From Cohnella sp. AR92 (GTDB taxonomy: Bacteria > Bacillota > Bacilli > Paenibacillales > Paenibacillaceae): a DNA stretch of 64,000 bases. A model generated the notes under the pieces. It was given only the letters and a program-made list of their open reading frames with translations. It was not told where the DNA came from and searched no databases. The position numbers and the translations under genes were made by a program. Location of the stretch: assembly GCF_003990975.1 (NCBI RefSeq), contig NZ_RZJR01000003.1, positions 62,001 through 126,000 on the forward strand. Reading direction: 5' to 3'. Below are positions 26,520 to 34,880 of the stretch, piece after piece (the stretch's first letter is position 1; every line of letters starts with the position of its first letter).

Positions 26520-26915
26520 ATGGAGATTAATTTTGTTTTACTGAATCCAAACCAAGACAGCATCCCTTACGATCTACTTTTGCTCGCAGATCCTTCTAAA
26601 GAACTTATAGATGAATATCTGAATCGCAGCCATTGTTATTTAGCCTTTCATAGGAAAGAACTCGTTGGGGTGTTCGTATTAATTCAAACGCATCCCAGAA
26701 CATACGAGATCGTAAACATAGCAGTCAGTGAGAAGCATCAAGGAAAAGGAATCGGAAAGAAATTGCTGTTAAAGGCGATTGAGGTTACTAAGGAACTTAA
26801 CGCAAATTCAATTGAAATAGGGACTGGTAATTCAAGCATTCATCAGTTAAAGCTGTATCAGAAATGCGGATTTAGAATGATTGGAATCGATCATGATTAT
26901 TTTATTAGGAATTAG
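26520..26915 (+). CDS. GNAT family N-acetyltransferase
   Basis: A 131-residue single-domain acetyltransferase. The acetyl-CoA loop is VSEKHQGKGIGKKLL near residues 75-89, following the strand IVNIAV; GNSSIHQLKLYQKCGFRMIGI is the usual C-terminal part. Acceptor unknown. AGGAAGGAAG precedes the ATG. It follows the signal peptidase gene by 25 bases. Confidence 0.88.
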   Translation: MEINFVLLNPNQDSIPYDLLLLADPSKELIDEYLNRSHCYLAFHRKELVGVFVLIQTHPRTYEIVNIAVSEKHQGKGIGKKLLLKAIEVTKELNANSIEIGTGNSSIHQLKLYQKCGFRMIGIDHDYFIRN

Positions 26916-27003
26916 GAGGAAGAGATCTTTGAAGACGGAATCCAATGTCGGGACATGATAAGGCTTAGAATGGATCTGAGCTAGCGGATGAGGAGGAACA
27001 ATT

Positions 27004-27534
27004 TTGTCTAGATTATACGCTGAACCGAAGGCCTTAAAAGTACTGACTCAAATCGATAAGGAATTACAAGAACAAAATAGTTCCCTTGAGGAATATATGG
27101 GTTTGATCCTCTCATTTAATAATGATGAAGATAGATACGATTGTACACCCGATGACGCGATAATTTTAGGACGTACAGGTGTGGATGGGGACCATTTTGC
27201 TTTTCTAACAAAGAGTGGGGCAGTCGATGATTTAGAAGATGCTCCAATCGTATTTATTCAACCAATGGATTTTGGCAATGAAGTTAAATTAGTTGCAAGA
27301 AATCTAAACGACTTATTATCTTTATTCATCGAGCTTAAGGAATTGTATATTCTAGAAAGGTTCGATATCTATAAAAATGAACTGGATTTTATAAACGACT
27401 ACGACGAGAACTATAAGGAAGAATTACAAGCGAGATCGGATGATCATAAATTCATTGTTGAAAAGCTGCAAAAAGGGTTGGAGCTAAGTGAAATTAAGAA
27501 CGTTTACAACTACATTAAAGAATTAAGGTCCTAG
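27004..27534 (+). CDS. Uncharacterised protein, possibly SMI1/KNR4-like
   Basis: A 176-residue protein starting at TTG 27004 after GATGAGGAGGAAC. It is acidic with a central stretch TPDDAIILGRTGVDGDHFAFLTKSGAV and FIQPMDFGNEVKLVARNLNDLLSLFIELKELY, a layout that recalls SUKH/SMI1 immunity-type folds, where a small beta domain is followed by helices. The resemblance is weak; I would not assign function. It lies between a GNAT and a tautomerase gene. Confidence 0.65.
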   Translation: MSRLYAEPKALKVLTQIDKELQEQNSSLEEYMGLILSFNNDEDRYDCTPDDAIILGRTGVDGDHFAFLTKSGAVDDLEDAPIVFIQPMDFGNEVKLVARNLNDLLSLFIELKELYILERFDIYKNELDFINDYDENYKEELQARSDDHKFIVEKLQKGLELSEIKNVYNYIKELRS

Positions 27535-27550
27535 AAGAGGGTGAGCTTCG

Positions 27551-27937
27551 ATGGCACAAGTAAAGATTTATGGGATCTTTGAATCTTTAAAACCATGTCA
27601 GACACAATTTTCAGAGATCCTGCATTCATGTCTAGTAGACGCATTGAAGCTGCCTGAAGACAAGCGATTTCATCGTTTTATTTTGATGAATAACGATGAT
27701 GTTAATTACCCCGATGATCGATCTCAGAGGTATACAATAATTGAAATAAGCATGTTTGAAGGCAGATCGGACGAAGTGAAAAAGAAACTGATTAGGTTGA
27801 TTTATGAGAGGCTCCAGGTGCTTGGATTCGATGTTAATGATATTGAAATCACCATTTTCGAGACGCCAAAGAGTAACTGGGGAATTAGAGGATTGCCCGG
27901 AGATGAGTTAACGCTAAATTATAAGGTCGATGTATAA
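27551..27937 (+). CDS. Tautomerase family protein lacking the N-terminal proline
   Basis: A 128-residue protein of the 4-oxalocrotonate tautomerase superfamily, long form: the first beta-alpha-beta unit (residues 1-60) and the second (IIEISMFEGRSDEVKKKLIRLIYERL, 75-100) are typical, as is DIEITIFETPKSNWGIRGLPG near the end. The catalytic residue of this family is Pro1, exposed after Met removal; here the protein begins MAQVKIYG, with Ala in that place. It may be inactive as a tautomerase or have another role. GAGGGTGAG precedes the ATG. Confidence 0.82.
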   Translation: MAQVKIYGIFESLKPCQTQFSEILHSCLVDALKLPEDKRFHRFILMNNDDVNYPDDRSQRYTIIEISMFEGRSDEVKKKLIRLIYERLQVLGFDVNDIEITIFETPKSNWGIRGLPGDELTLNYKVDV

Positions 27938-27969
27938 AACTAATATAACGGCTGTCTTGAGGAGAAAAA

Positions 27970-28404
27970 ATGAATATTCGGAATGGGCTTCGAGCCATTT
28001 TCAAAAAACAATTAAAAAGCGTGCCAGATTTAAGGCCATCTTTCTTACTCCATCATAATGGAGGGGAAATTTGGGTATCGTGCATAGATAATCTTGGTTC
28101 GGATATTCATTTAATTAGAGAAAAGATTAGTAATAATGAGGACTTAATGAGAACTAAAAATAAACAATTTCGTGTGTTGTATCATATAGACGGGACAGCT
28201 GTTACATATGAAATAGCAGGATATATGACGGAAAGCCTTTCCAGGTCGAGTCAAAATATTTTTAAGATTGCAATAGTTGGCGCTAATAGAACCGCAAAGA
28301 ATAACATTAGGAAAAGGTTGACTAAAGAGGTTTCCAGTTTAGGCATCAACTATTTTTCAAGTATTGATCAAGCAAAAGATTGGTTAGTAAGCGAGAGGTT
28401 CTAA
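27970..28404 (+). CDS. Uncharacterised protein with STAS-like C-terminus
   Basis: A 144-residue basic protein I cannot place firmly. The C-terminal half (FKIAIVGANRTAKNNIRKRLTKEV, then INYFSSIDQAKDWLVSE) resembles STAS/SpoIIAA-like domains, where a final 'F-x-x-x-x-x-A-x-x-W-L' helix is common. The N-terminal part has FLLHHNGGEIWVSCID. GAGGAGAAAA precedes ATG 27970. Confidence 0.6.
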   Translation: MNIRNGLRAIFKKQLKSVPDLRPSFLLHHNGGEIWVSCIDNLGSDIHLIREKISNNEDLMRTKNKQFRVLYHIDGTAVTYEIAGYMTESLSRSSQNIFKIAIVGANRTAKNNIRKRLTKEVSSLGINYFSSIDQAKDWLVSERF

Positions 28405-28429
28405 ACTATGTGGCGAAGAGAGGTGGGTT

Positions 28430-28717
28430 ATGGGACTTATGGGGAAGATTCACCCGCACTATTATTTAGGAGCATTGATTGGATTGGTTGTAGGTTATGT
28501 AACATCAAAGATTTATCAAATTTGGGCCATCGTGTATCGTGAGAATCATTTTGACCCCCACATGCTCAATTCGTGGAATACCAATTCGCCGCCACTCTGG
28601 ATAACGGCCACTGAGAATCCAAACGTATTTTCATTTTGGGTTATTTTAATATACATCATTGTCGGCGTTATTTTCGTGAGAGTTTTACGATGGAAAAGTA
28701 AACACAAAAGTCTTTGA
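28430..28717 (+). CDS. Small membrane protein, unknown
   Basis: A 95-residue protein with two membrane helices (about 9-28 and 62-84) and an extracytoplasmic loop between them. AGAGAGGTGG precedes the ATG. It is followed after 11 bases by another membrane-anchored gene, so the two may be an operon. No recognisable family. Confidence 0.65.
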   Translation: MGLMGKIHPHYYLGALIGLVVGYVTSKIYQIWAIVYRENHFDPHMLNSWNTNSPPLWITATENPNVFSFWVILIYIIVGVIFVRVLRWKSKHKSL

Positions 28718-28728
28718 GGTAATATCAC

Positions 28729-29193
28729 ATGAAGAGAAAACTCCTAATAATCTTAGGTTTGCTTGTAGTAGCAATCGGGCTGGTTACTTTCGCCTATTTA
28801 AAGCCAAAACCCATTAATAAGGAATTTGCGTCCGTTATTTATTCCTTCGAAGAGGGATTCGAACAGAAGACATCAATTACGCTGAAAGGGAAATTACATA
28901 GGGATCCTTTTGGGGGAGACCTTATACTCGGGGAAATAACGGTAGACAAGGACCTCAAATATCACATTAAGCTTAGAGATAACAGAACGCACTTTTTCTA
29001 TCCACTCATGGAAACAAACGGCGCAAATCTAAGAACAATTGGAACTGTCTATGTATCAAGAGATATCAAGGATATCTGGCTAAAGCTTGATGCCATCGAT
29101 GAGAGATACCGGATCGACGGTTACGTATTTGGGCCGGCTTCGACCAGAGAAGAAGCGAATAAATTAATAAAAGAAAAGATATTGAGAGCTTGA
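28729..29193 (+). CDS. Membrane-anchored protein of unknown function
   Basis: A 154-residue protein with one N-terminal membrane helix (about 4-24) and an outside domain rich in beta strands (KTSITLKGKLHRDPFGGDLILGEITVD, then IGTVYVSRDIKDIWLKLD). No cysteine follows the helix, so it is not a lipoprotein. GAGGTAAT precedes the ATG. It may work with the preceding small membrane protein. Confidence 0.65.
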   Translation: MKRKLLIILGLLVVAIGLVTFAYLKPKPINKEFASVIYSFEEGFEQKTSITLKGKLHRDPFGGDLILGEITVDKDLKYHIKLRDNRTHFFYPLMETNGANLRTIGTVYVSRDIKDIWLKLDAIDERYRIDGYVFGPASTREEANKLIKEKILRA

Positions 29194-29244
29194 GTTTAGA
29201 TTGGCTGAGGATGGTTGGGGAATTTTGAAAGGAGAACCTTATAA

Positions 29245-29691
29245 ATGAGTCCATTAGAAAAGATCCTTAACGAGCATAAAATCGCTTTTGAAATAATCAA
29301 TCATGAAAAAGCCTTAAAAACGGCAAAAGAAGGGGCTGAATATCTGGGGATCGAGATTGGACAGACAGCTCCCACTTTGGTGTTAAAATCGGAAAAAAGT
29401 TACTACGCCATTATTATTTCAGGGGACTACGGTCGAATCGATCTCGAGGAGATTAAAGCTATCTTGCAATGCGAGGATTTAAAACTCGCCAGTCCGCAGG
29501 AAGTAGAGCATATGACAGGATTTAAGATTGGGAGCGTTCCTTTAATAGGGCATGAATTGCCTACGATTATAGATCGTCAATTAAATCGCTATGCCTTTAT
29601 TTATGGGGGGACGGGGTCTTCTAACTCGACATTAAAGATAGGGCCAGGCGATGTAGAGAAATTAAACCAGATTGTCGCATTTGTTCGTTAG
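29245..29691 (+). CDS. YbaK/EbsC-type aminoacyl-tRNA deacylase
   Basis: A 148-residue protein of the YbaK/ProX superfamily that hydrolyses wrongly charged aminoacyl-tRNAs. Features are FEIINHEKALKTAKEGAEYLGIE at residues 12-36, the TLVLKSEKSYYAIIISGDYGRIDL strands with the conserved Lys, and the C-terminal YIYGGTGSSNSTLKI, which matches the G-G-G/S-x-x loop of the family. AAAGGAG lies ten bases before the ATG. As an island gene it is probably an extra copy; Cys, Pro or Ala specificity cannot be told. Confidence 0.85.
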   Translation: MSPLEKILNEHKIAFEIINHEKALKTAKEGAEYLGIEIGQTAPTLVLKSEKSYYAIIISGDYGRIDLEEIKAILQCEDLKLASPQEVEHMTGFKIGSVPLIGHELPTIIDRQLNRYAFIYGGTGSSNSTLKIGPGDVEKLNQIVAFVR

Positions 29692-29715
29692 CTCGTCAAA
29701 AAATGAGGTGACAGC

Positions 29716-30282
29716 GTGAAGCGAATCGAAGACCATTTTGAGAGCTTTCCGATTCTTGAGACGGATCGCATCTTGTTGAGGCCAATCACTCGTTCCGATG
29801 TGGACGACATGTATGAATATTGTTCCGTACCGGAAGTATCCAGATATACAACGTGGGATTACCACCGGAATAAGGACGATACGAAAGGATTCATTGATTT
29901 TGTTCGGAAACGATATGAAGAGGAAAAGGTCGGTCCGTGGGGAATCGAATACAAAGAAACCAAACGATTGATTGGAAGCTGCAGTTTCGTGAATTGGAAC
30001 AATCCTTGTTTAAGAGCCGAAGTCGGGTATGTATTGTCCAACCGGTATTGGAACATGGGGATCATGACGGAAGTCGTCAGGCGAATTCTTGAATTCTCAT
30101 TCAAAGAGCTGGAACTCGTGAGAGTGGAAGCGAGATGCCATCCGGACAACCTGGGCTCCGCCAAAGTCATGGAGAAAAGCGGCATGAAGTTTGAAGGATT
30201 GTTAAGACGATATGTGTGGGCTAAAGATGAGCTTCAAGACGTCAAGTTGTATTCCATTATTAAGGATGAATTGGAAGGGTGA
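29716..30282 (+). CDS. GNAT N-acetyltransferase, RimJ/RimL type
   Basis: A 188-residue acetyltransferase close to ribosomal-protein alanine acetyltransferases: LETDRILLRPITRSDVDDMYEYC at the start, then the strand-turn ISRYTTWDY, IGSCSFVNWN, EVGYVLSNRYWNMGIMTEVVRRIL with the acetyl-CoA loop, and VEARCHPDNLGSAKVMEKSGM. It begins with GTG 29716 after GAGGTGACAG. It is the last gene of the AT-rich island; composition becomes GC-rich just after it. Confidence 0.9.
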   Translation: MKRIEDHFESFPILETDRILLRPITRSDVDDMYEYCSVPEVSRYTTWDYHRNKDDTKGFIDFVRKRYEEEKVGPWGIEYKETKRLIGSCSFVNWNNPCLRAEVGYVLSNRYWNMGIMTEVVRRILEFSFKELELVRVEARCHPDNLGSAKVMEKSGMKFEGLLRRYVWAKDELQDVKLYSIIKDELEG

Positions 30283-30306
30283 ATTTGAAGGGTGATTGAG
30301 AAGATC

Positions 30307-30342
30307 GGCGGTGCCGGAGGCTATCCCGGCCCCGCCTTTTTT
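30307..30342. terminator. Terminator at the right edge of the island
   Basis: GGCGGTGCCGG pairs with CCGGCCCCGCC (loop AGGCTATC), followed by six T residues. It ends the last island gene; GC-rich stem against the AT-rich island suggests it belongs to the core. Confidence 0.85.
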
Positions 30343-30362
30343 GGATTGCGTCGCAGTTCTAC

Positions 30363-31349
30363 TTAAACCTGAGGAACGTCGATCTTGACCCGCTCTGCTC
30401 GCGCTTCCCCTGGAAGGGAATAGGCGATCTGCCCGATGTTGAGCTCGGGAGGGCCGTATTTGCGGTAATAAGCGGTGACGTCGAGCTTACCGCCGGCATC
30501 GACCTGGCCGCTCGATTCCTCCCTGTTATCTCCCGAGTAGCCATAGGAGTAGTAATAGAACCCGTCTTTACCTGGCGATGGGGTCGAACCTCGCGCTTCC
30601 GTCCACTTGCCCTGGAGGAAGAGACGGACCGGATCGTCTTCATTCAGGCGAGCCTGATAAGTCGCAACCAGGAAGCCTTCCCGATATTCGATCCAGCGGA
30701 CCGTATCGTCTTCGAAGTAGTAGAAGCGAAGCGCCTCGCCTCTGGGGAACAGATAAGAGAAGCCGTAATATTCGCTCGTATGGTTCGGCTTCAGCGGTTC
30801 CGGCTCGGAGCGAAGCGCACTTCCGAAGACCAGCTTGATCATCAGCTGCCGCGCATCCTCCAGTGACCCGGAGGTTAACGTTGCTTGATCGGCAGGGTTA
30901 ATGGGAGGGCGAATGAACACCGTACCGCCGGAGTAATAGACGACATACCCGAAAGTCTCGGACAAGAAGCGAATCGGGACGTACATCCTTCCATTGATGA
31001 TCTTGGGAACGGAAGTAAGTTTAAGCTCCGCCGGCTCCTGAGTCCAACGCGTCACCTTAGCGATGCCGCTGCCTGCGGTCAGCGCAACGCTTGTCTGCCA
31101 CTTTCCGATGGTGGCGGTGTTGGTGGAAGCCGTAAAGCTCAGCGTGGCGCCAAGGGCATCGGACACCGTCCGAAGCGGGACGAGCACGCTGCCACCAACC
31201 GCAATCGGCGACAGTTCGCTTTTCACCAGCTTCCCGCTTACCGACAGCTGAAGAGCTGGCGCTGCCGCGTTTGCGGTACCTCCAAAGCTCGACGCAACTA
31301 GCCCAAGCAGCATGATCAAGAAGAACTTTTTTCTAAACGGACGCATCAT
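30363..31349 (-). CDS. Secreted stalk-domain (copper amine oxidase N-terminal-like) protein
   Basis: A 328-residue exported protein. The start at 31349 has GAGAGGAAAATA upstream and gives a standard signal peptide (FFLIMLLGLVASSFGGTANAAAP, cut after ANA). Residues about 30-150 form the stalk domain: VLVPLRTVSDALGATLSF and RMYVPIRFLSETFGYVVYYS are the paired motifs of this family, common in Paenibacillus cell-surface proteins. The C-terminal 180 residues are unassigned. It diverges from the vanR-like gene and may be part of the same surface-response locus; function is unknown. Confidence 0.88.
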   Translation of the reverse strand: MMRPFRKKFFLIMLLGLVASSFGGTANAAAPALQLSVSGKLVKSELSPIAVGGSVLVPLRTVSDALGATLSFTASTNTATIGKWQTSVALTAGSGIAKVTRWTQEPAELKLTSVPKIINGRMYVPIRFLSETFGYVVYYSGGTVFIRPPINPADQATLTSGSLEDARQLMIKLVFGSALRSEPEPLKPNHTSEYYGFSYLFPRGEALRFYYFEDDTVRWIEYREGFLVATYQARLNEDDPVRLFLQGKWTEARGSTPSPGKDGFYYYSYGYSGDNREESSGQVDAGGKLDVTAYYRKYGPPELNIGQIAYSLPGEARAERVKIDVPQV

Positions 31350-31516
31350 TATTTTCCTCTCTATCTCAAGATAACAAGATCGACTGATTAGACGCATGCG
31401 CTGGGCGAAAGTTGCAATGGACCCAATATGATCCATGAGAGCTTTGATGGACGTGCATGATTCTTCTAAACAAGCTACAATGGAAGGTAATTGGAAGCAG
31501 GAGTGGACGAGAAATC

Positions 31517-32206
31517 ATGAGACCTATCACGATATTAATAGCGGACGACGACCAAGAGATCGCGGACCTGGTGGCGATCCATCTGGAGAAGGAAGGCTAT
31601 CGGATCCTGAAGGCGGCCGACGGGAAGGAAGCGCTGCAAGCCGTGCAATCCCATCCGATCGACCTGGCGATTCTGGATGTCATGATGCCGAAGATGGACG
31701 GGCTGGAAGCGACTCGCTTGATCCGCGAACAAGCGCACATGCCGATAATATTCCTAAGCGCGAAGACGTCCGACATGGACAAGATTACGGGGCTGGTCAT
31801 CGGAGCGGACGATTACATGACGAAGCCGTTCAACCCGATGGAGCTGGTCGCCCGGGTCAAGGCGCAGCTTCGCCGTTCCATGCAGTTGAGCCAGCCGGCG
31901 GCGGCCGGCTCGCCGGTCATCGAGATCGCCGGACTGACGATCGATCCCGACAAGAGGTCGGTCGCCCGTTACGGGCAGCCGATCGAGCTGACGCCGAAGG
32001 AATTCGATATTCTGCATCTCCTGGCCAGCCACCCGAACAAAGTATTCAGCGCGGACAATCTGTTCCGGCAGCTGTGGGGCGAGGCTTACTACGAAGGCGG
32101 CAACACGGTCATGGTCCATATCCGTACGCTTCGGAAGAAGCTAGGCGAGGACAAGGACAAGTGGATCAAGACCATCTGGGGAGTAGGGTACACGTTCAAT
32201 GGCTAA
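31517..32206 (+). CDS. vanR: OmpR/PhoB-type response regulator, VanR-like
   Basis: A 229-residue regulator. Receiver domain 1-120 with acidic D10-D12, phospho-acceptor D54 (LAILDVMMPKMDG) and K near 102 (YMTKPFNP). The winged-helix output domain is at 130-229 (ELTPKEFDILHLL, then MVHIRTLRKKLGED and IWGVGYTF). I start at ATG 31517, where the conserved domain begins; the preceding in-frame 20 codons have no family match. It overlaps the kinase gene by eight bases. The naming follows the vanY-vanZ genes behind it; the symbol is by similarity of cluster, not proof of glycopeptide response. Confidence 0.85.
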   Translation: MRPITILIADDDQEIADLVAIHLEKEGYRILKAADGKEALQAVQSHPIDLAILDVMMPKMDGLEATRLIREQAHMPIIFLSAKTSDMDKITGLVIGADDYMTKPFNPMELVARVKAQLRRSMQLSQPAAAGSPVIEIAGLTIDPDKRSVARYGQPIELTPKEFDILHLLASHPNKVFSADNLFRQLWGEAYYEGGNTVMVHIRTLRKKLGEDKDKWIKTIWGVGYTFNG

Positions 32207-33308
32207 AGAGAGAAGAAGCTTCCGAACGAACATTCTCGTCATCTTCGGACTCAGCATGCTTACGTCCGGAGTGTTGACGTACATGCTCTACCGGCTGCTG
32301 CAGAACTACTATCGCAAGAACGCCCGCGTCGGCGATACGATGGATCTGCTGCGATCGGTCCTGAACACGGTGGGGGACCTCAACTTCTTTCTGCTTATTT
32401 TCCTCCCGCTGGCGGTCTTGTTCTTCTACTTATACACGAAGCCTTACGTTCGCTACTTCAAGCAGCTGTCCGAAGGGATTCATCAGCTCGCGGGCGGCGA
32501 CTTCTCGACGAGGCTGGAGATCCGCACGAACGACGAATTCGAGATCATCGCGGAGGACATCAACCGGGCCGGGGCCATGCTGAAAATGGCGGTGGAGAGA
32601 GGGGATTTCGCGGAGAGCAGCAAGGACCAGTTGGTGCTGAATCTGGCGCATGACATTCGAACGCCGCTGACGTCGGTCATCGGCTATCTGGATTTTATTC
32701 TCCATAACAACGACCTGACCGATGAACAGATGAAGCATTACACCAACGTCGCCTACACGAAGTCCCGTCGATTGGAGGGGCTCGTCGAGGAGCTGTTCGA
32801 GATTACGCGGATGAACTACGGCAAGGTAACGATCGAGAAGAAGCCTATCGATCTCGCCGAGCTGCTCAGCCAGTTGGGAGAAGAGCTGTACCCCGTATTC
32901 GAGAAGAACGGACTTACGGCGAGGTTTAACGTCCCTCCTCATCTTATGATCATGGCGCAGGGGGACCTGCTGGCCCGCGTGTTCGAGAATCTGTTGATGA
33001 ATGCGGCGCATTACGGAAGAGACGGCCAGTTCGTCGATATCGAGTGCGTGGAGGAGCCCGCGGAAGTCGTCGTGAGGGTCGTCAACTACGGAAGCTGGAT
33101 CCCGGAAGAGGAGCTTCCGTATCTGTTCGATATGTTCTATACCGGGGATCGCGCGCGTACTCACCAAGGCGGCAGCACGGGGCTTGGCCTGTTCATCGCG
33201 AAGAATATCGTCGAGCAGCACGGAGGCTCCATCTCCGCGGAGAGCAGCGTGACCCGAACGGCGTTCCAGGTCCGATTGCCTCACGAACCTCGCACGGACG
33301 GAGTTTAA
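32199..33308 (+). CDS. vanS: Sensor histidine kinase, VanS-like
   Basis: A 369-residue membrane kinase with two helices (about 11-33 and 60-80) and almost no extracytoplasmic domain between them, as in VanS-type sensors. HAMP is at about 84-135, the phospho-accepting His is H151 in NLAHDIRTPLTSVIGYL, and the ATPase has ENLLMNAAHYGRDG, FDMFYTGDRARTHQGGSTGLGLFIAKNI (DxGxG-like and G2 boxes). It is translationally coupled to vanR (8-base overlap) and precedes vanY and vanZ. The stimulus may be a cell-wall antibiotic or wall damage; this is inference. Confidence 0.88.
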   Translation: MAKERRSFRTNILVIFGLSMLTSGVLTYMLYRLLQNYYRKNARVGDTMDLLRSVLNTVGDLNFFLLIFLPLAVLFFYLYTKPYVRYFKQLSEGIHQLAGGDFSTRLEIRTNDEFEIIAEDINRAGAMLKMAVERGDFAESSKDQLVLNLAHDIRTPLTSVIGYLDFILHNNDLTDEQMKHYTNVAYTKSRRLEGLVEELFEITRMNYGKVTIEKKPIDLAELLSQLGEELYPVFEKNGLTARFNVPPHLMIMAQGDLLARVFENLLMNAAHYGRDGQFVDIECVEEPAEVVVRVVNYGSWIPEEELPYLFDMFYTGDRARTHQGGSTGLGLFIAKNIVEQHGGSISAESSVTRTAFQVRLPHEPRTDGV

Positions 33309-33390
33309 GAAAAACTTAAAATTTTCCCCACTTCTTCATTAAACAATTTCCCTTACTCTTAAGGAACCATGTTCAAGGGAGTTGCTGTCG

Positions 33391-34254
33391 ATGAGGAAGT
33401 GGTTTTTGGCGTCCGCCTTTATCTTGCTGTCGGGCTGCAGTTTTAGCGGCTTCGGCGCATCCGATACGCAGGTTAGCGAAGGGACGAATACCAAGCTGGC
33501 CTATGCGCAGAATTGGACCACGCTGGAAGTAGGAAAGGACCAGGTTTATCAAGGAGATCTCGTGCTGGTGAACCGGGAGAAGGCCATTCGCCCGGAGGCT
33601 CTGCCGGACGATATCATCCGTCTGGGAGAACACCCGGAGCTGACGGAAGGGTTCGCGCTGCTGGATCCTTCGCTGGAATTATCCAAGGAGGTCGCGCTCA
33701 AGTTCGAGCAGATGACGGCGGCTGCCGCCCGCGACGGCGTCAAGCATTTTCGAATCAGCAGCGGGTACCGGAACAATTCCGAACAGGATAAGCTGTTCGA
33801 GGAGAAGGGGCCGGACTATGCGCTGCCGGCGGGACACAGCGAGCATAATCTGGGGCTGTCGCTCGACATAGGCTCGACGGCCGGGGGGATCGATCAGTCG
33901 TCCGAGGGCAAATGGCTGAAGAAGAATGCCTGGAAGTATGGGTTCGTTCTTCGTTATCCGAAGGATAAGTCCGGCACCACGGGCATTCAGTACGAGCCTT
34001 GGCACTTCCGTTACGTCGGCCTTCCGCACAGCCTGATCATGAAGGAGAAGAACTTCGTCCTGGAGGAATACCTGGCGTACTTGAAGGAGAAGAAGACCAT
34101 CTTCGCCAAGGCGAACGGAGTCCATTACCAGATCGAATACGTGTCCGTATCCAAGAAGACGGACGTTCCGGTTCCGGCGGAAGGCCGATATACGATCTCC
34201 GGGGATAATTCCGGCGGCGTGATCGTAACGGTCCCTCTGAAGGAGGCGGCGTGA
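33391..34254 (+). CDS. vanY: D-alanyl-D-alanine carboxypeptidase, VanY type
   Basis: A 287-residue M15-family zinc peptidase that trims the last D-Ala of peptidoglycan stems, which lowers binding sites for glycopeptides. The start at ATG 33391 has AAGGGAG upstream; the signal has lipobox LLSGC (Cys16), so it is a surface lipoprotein. Zinc and catalytic motifs are SSGYRNNSEQDKLFEE, GHSEHNLGLSLDIG (His, Asp) and YEPWHFRYVG (Glu, His). It follows the vanRS pair after 82 bases and precedes vanZ by one base. Confidence 0.92.
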   Translation: MRKWFLASAFILLSGCSFSGFGASDTQVSEGTNTKLAYAQNWTTLEVGKDQVYQGDLVLVNREKAIRPEALPDDIIRLGEHPELTEGFALLDPSLELSKEVALKFEQMTAAAARDGVKHFRISSGYRNNSEQDKLFEEKGPDYALPAGHSEHNLGLSLDIGSTAGGIDQSSEGKWLKKNAWKYGFVLRYPKDKSGTTGIQYEPWHFRYVGLPHSLIMKEKNFVLEEYLAYLKEKKTIFAKANGVHYQIEYVSVSKKTDVPVPAEGRYTISGDNSGGVIVTVPLKEAA

Positions 34255-34255
34255 G

Positions 34256-34795
34256 ATGGCTAAGAAGAATAGCGTATTCCGGCTGATCCTGCTTCTGGTG
34301 TCCATCGTTTATTTCTATCTGCTTGTCAAAATCATTCTGTTCAAGTTCGGGACGCCGAACCCTCCTTTTCTGATGGAGCAGCTTCGGCGCGCGATCGAGG
34401 ATCCGGAGAGGCTGAAGCGGGGCTTGGAGTTCGGCAACCTGATTCCGGGAGATACGATTAGGCAGAATATGCATCATCTGTCCTATTCGACGGACTACCT
34501 GAACCTGTTCGGCAATATCGCTTTGTTCGTGCCGGCGGGAATCTTGATCCGGCTCGGACTAGGACGCGGCTTCCTGATGACCTTGCTCATCGGCTTCATG
34601 ATCAGTCTGGGCTTGGAGACGTCCCAACTGGTGTTCTCGATCGGTACCTTCGACGTGGACGATATGATCCTGAATACATCCGGAGGCGTTCTGGGATACG
34701 CGATGATACGCGCGGCTCAAGCGCTCGACAAGAATCTTATGCCCAAGGATCCGCCGCAAGAAAAACAGGCTTCCGCCGCTCCCCGCCTCTTGTAG
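34256..34795 (+). CDS. vanZ: VanZ family membrane protein
   Basis: A 179-residue protein with four to five membrane helices and the VanZ pattern NLIPGDTIRQNMHHLSYSTDYLNLFGNIALFVPAGIL at 62-98, followed by LIGFMISLGLETSQLVFSIGTFDVDDMILNTSGGVLGY. VanZ proteins give low-level resistance to teicoplanin or lipoglycopeptides by an unknown route. It starts one base after the vanY stop. No vanH, vanA or vanX-like ligase genes are in the window, so full glycopeptide resistance is not encoded here. The terminator lies in its last codons. Confidence 0.9.
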   Translation: MAKKNSVFRLILLLVSIVYFYLLVKIILFKFGTPNPPFLMEQLRRAIEDPERLKRGLEFGNLIPGDTIRQNMHHLSYSTDYLNLFGNIALFVPAGILIRLGLGRGFLMTLLIGFMISLGLETSQLVFSIGTFDVDDMILNTSGGVLGYAMIRAAQALDKNLMPKDPPQEKQASAAPRLL

Positions 34796-34824
34796 GCGGG
34801 AAGCAGGCGAAAGCCTGTTTCTCT
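34763..34824. terminator. Strong bidirectional terminator overlapping the end of vanZ
   Basis: AAACAGGCTT at 34763-34772 pairs with AAGCCTGTTT at 34811-34820, and the inner CCCGCC/GGCGGG extends the stem. It also lies downstream of the minus-strand GH127 gene. Confidence 0.8.
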
Positions 34825-34880
34825 GATTGGGTTGGATATCGAAGGGGCTGATGGCCATTCAGGTCGCTGCTAGAATCCAA

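Larger units (their letters stand above)
21050..30300. other. AT-rich accessory island
   Basis: From about 21050 to 30300 the DNA is visibly AT-rich and codon use shifts to A/T-ending codons, against a GC-rich background on both sides. It holds about seventeen short genes with unrelated functions, nearly all on the plus strand, one relic, and three GC-rich structured repeats. This is typical of acquired DNA. No integrase, transposase or phage gene is inside. Confidence 0.75.
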
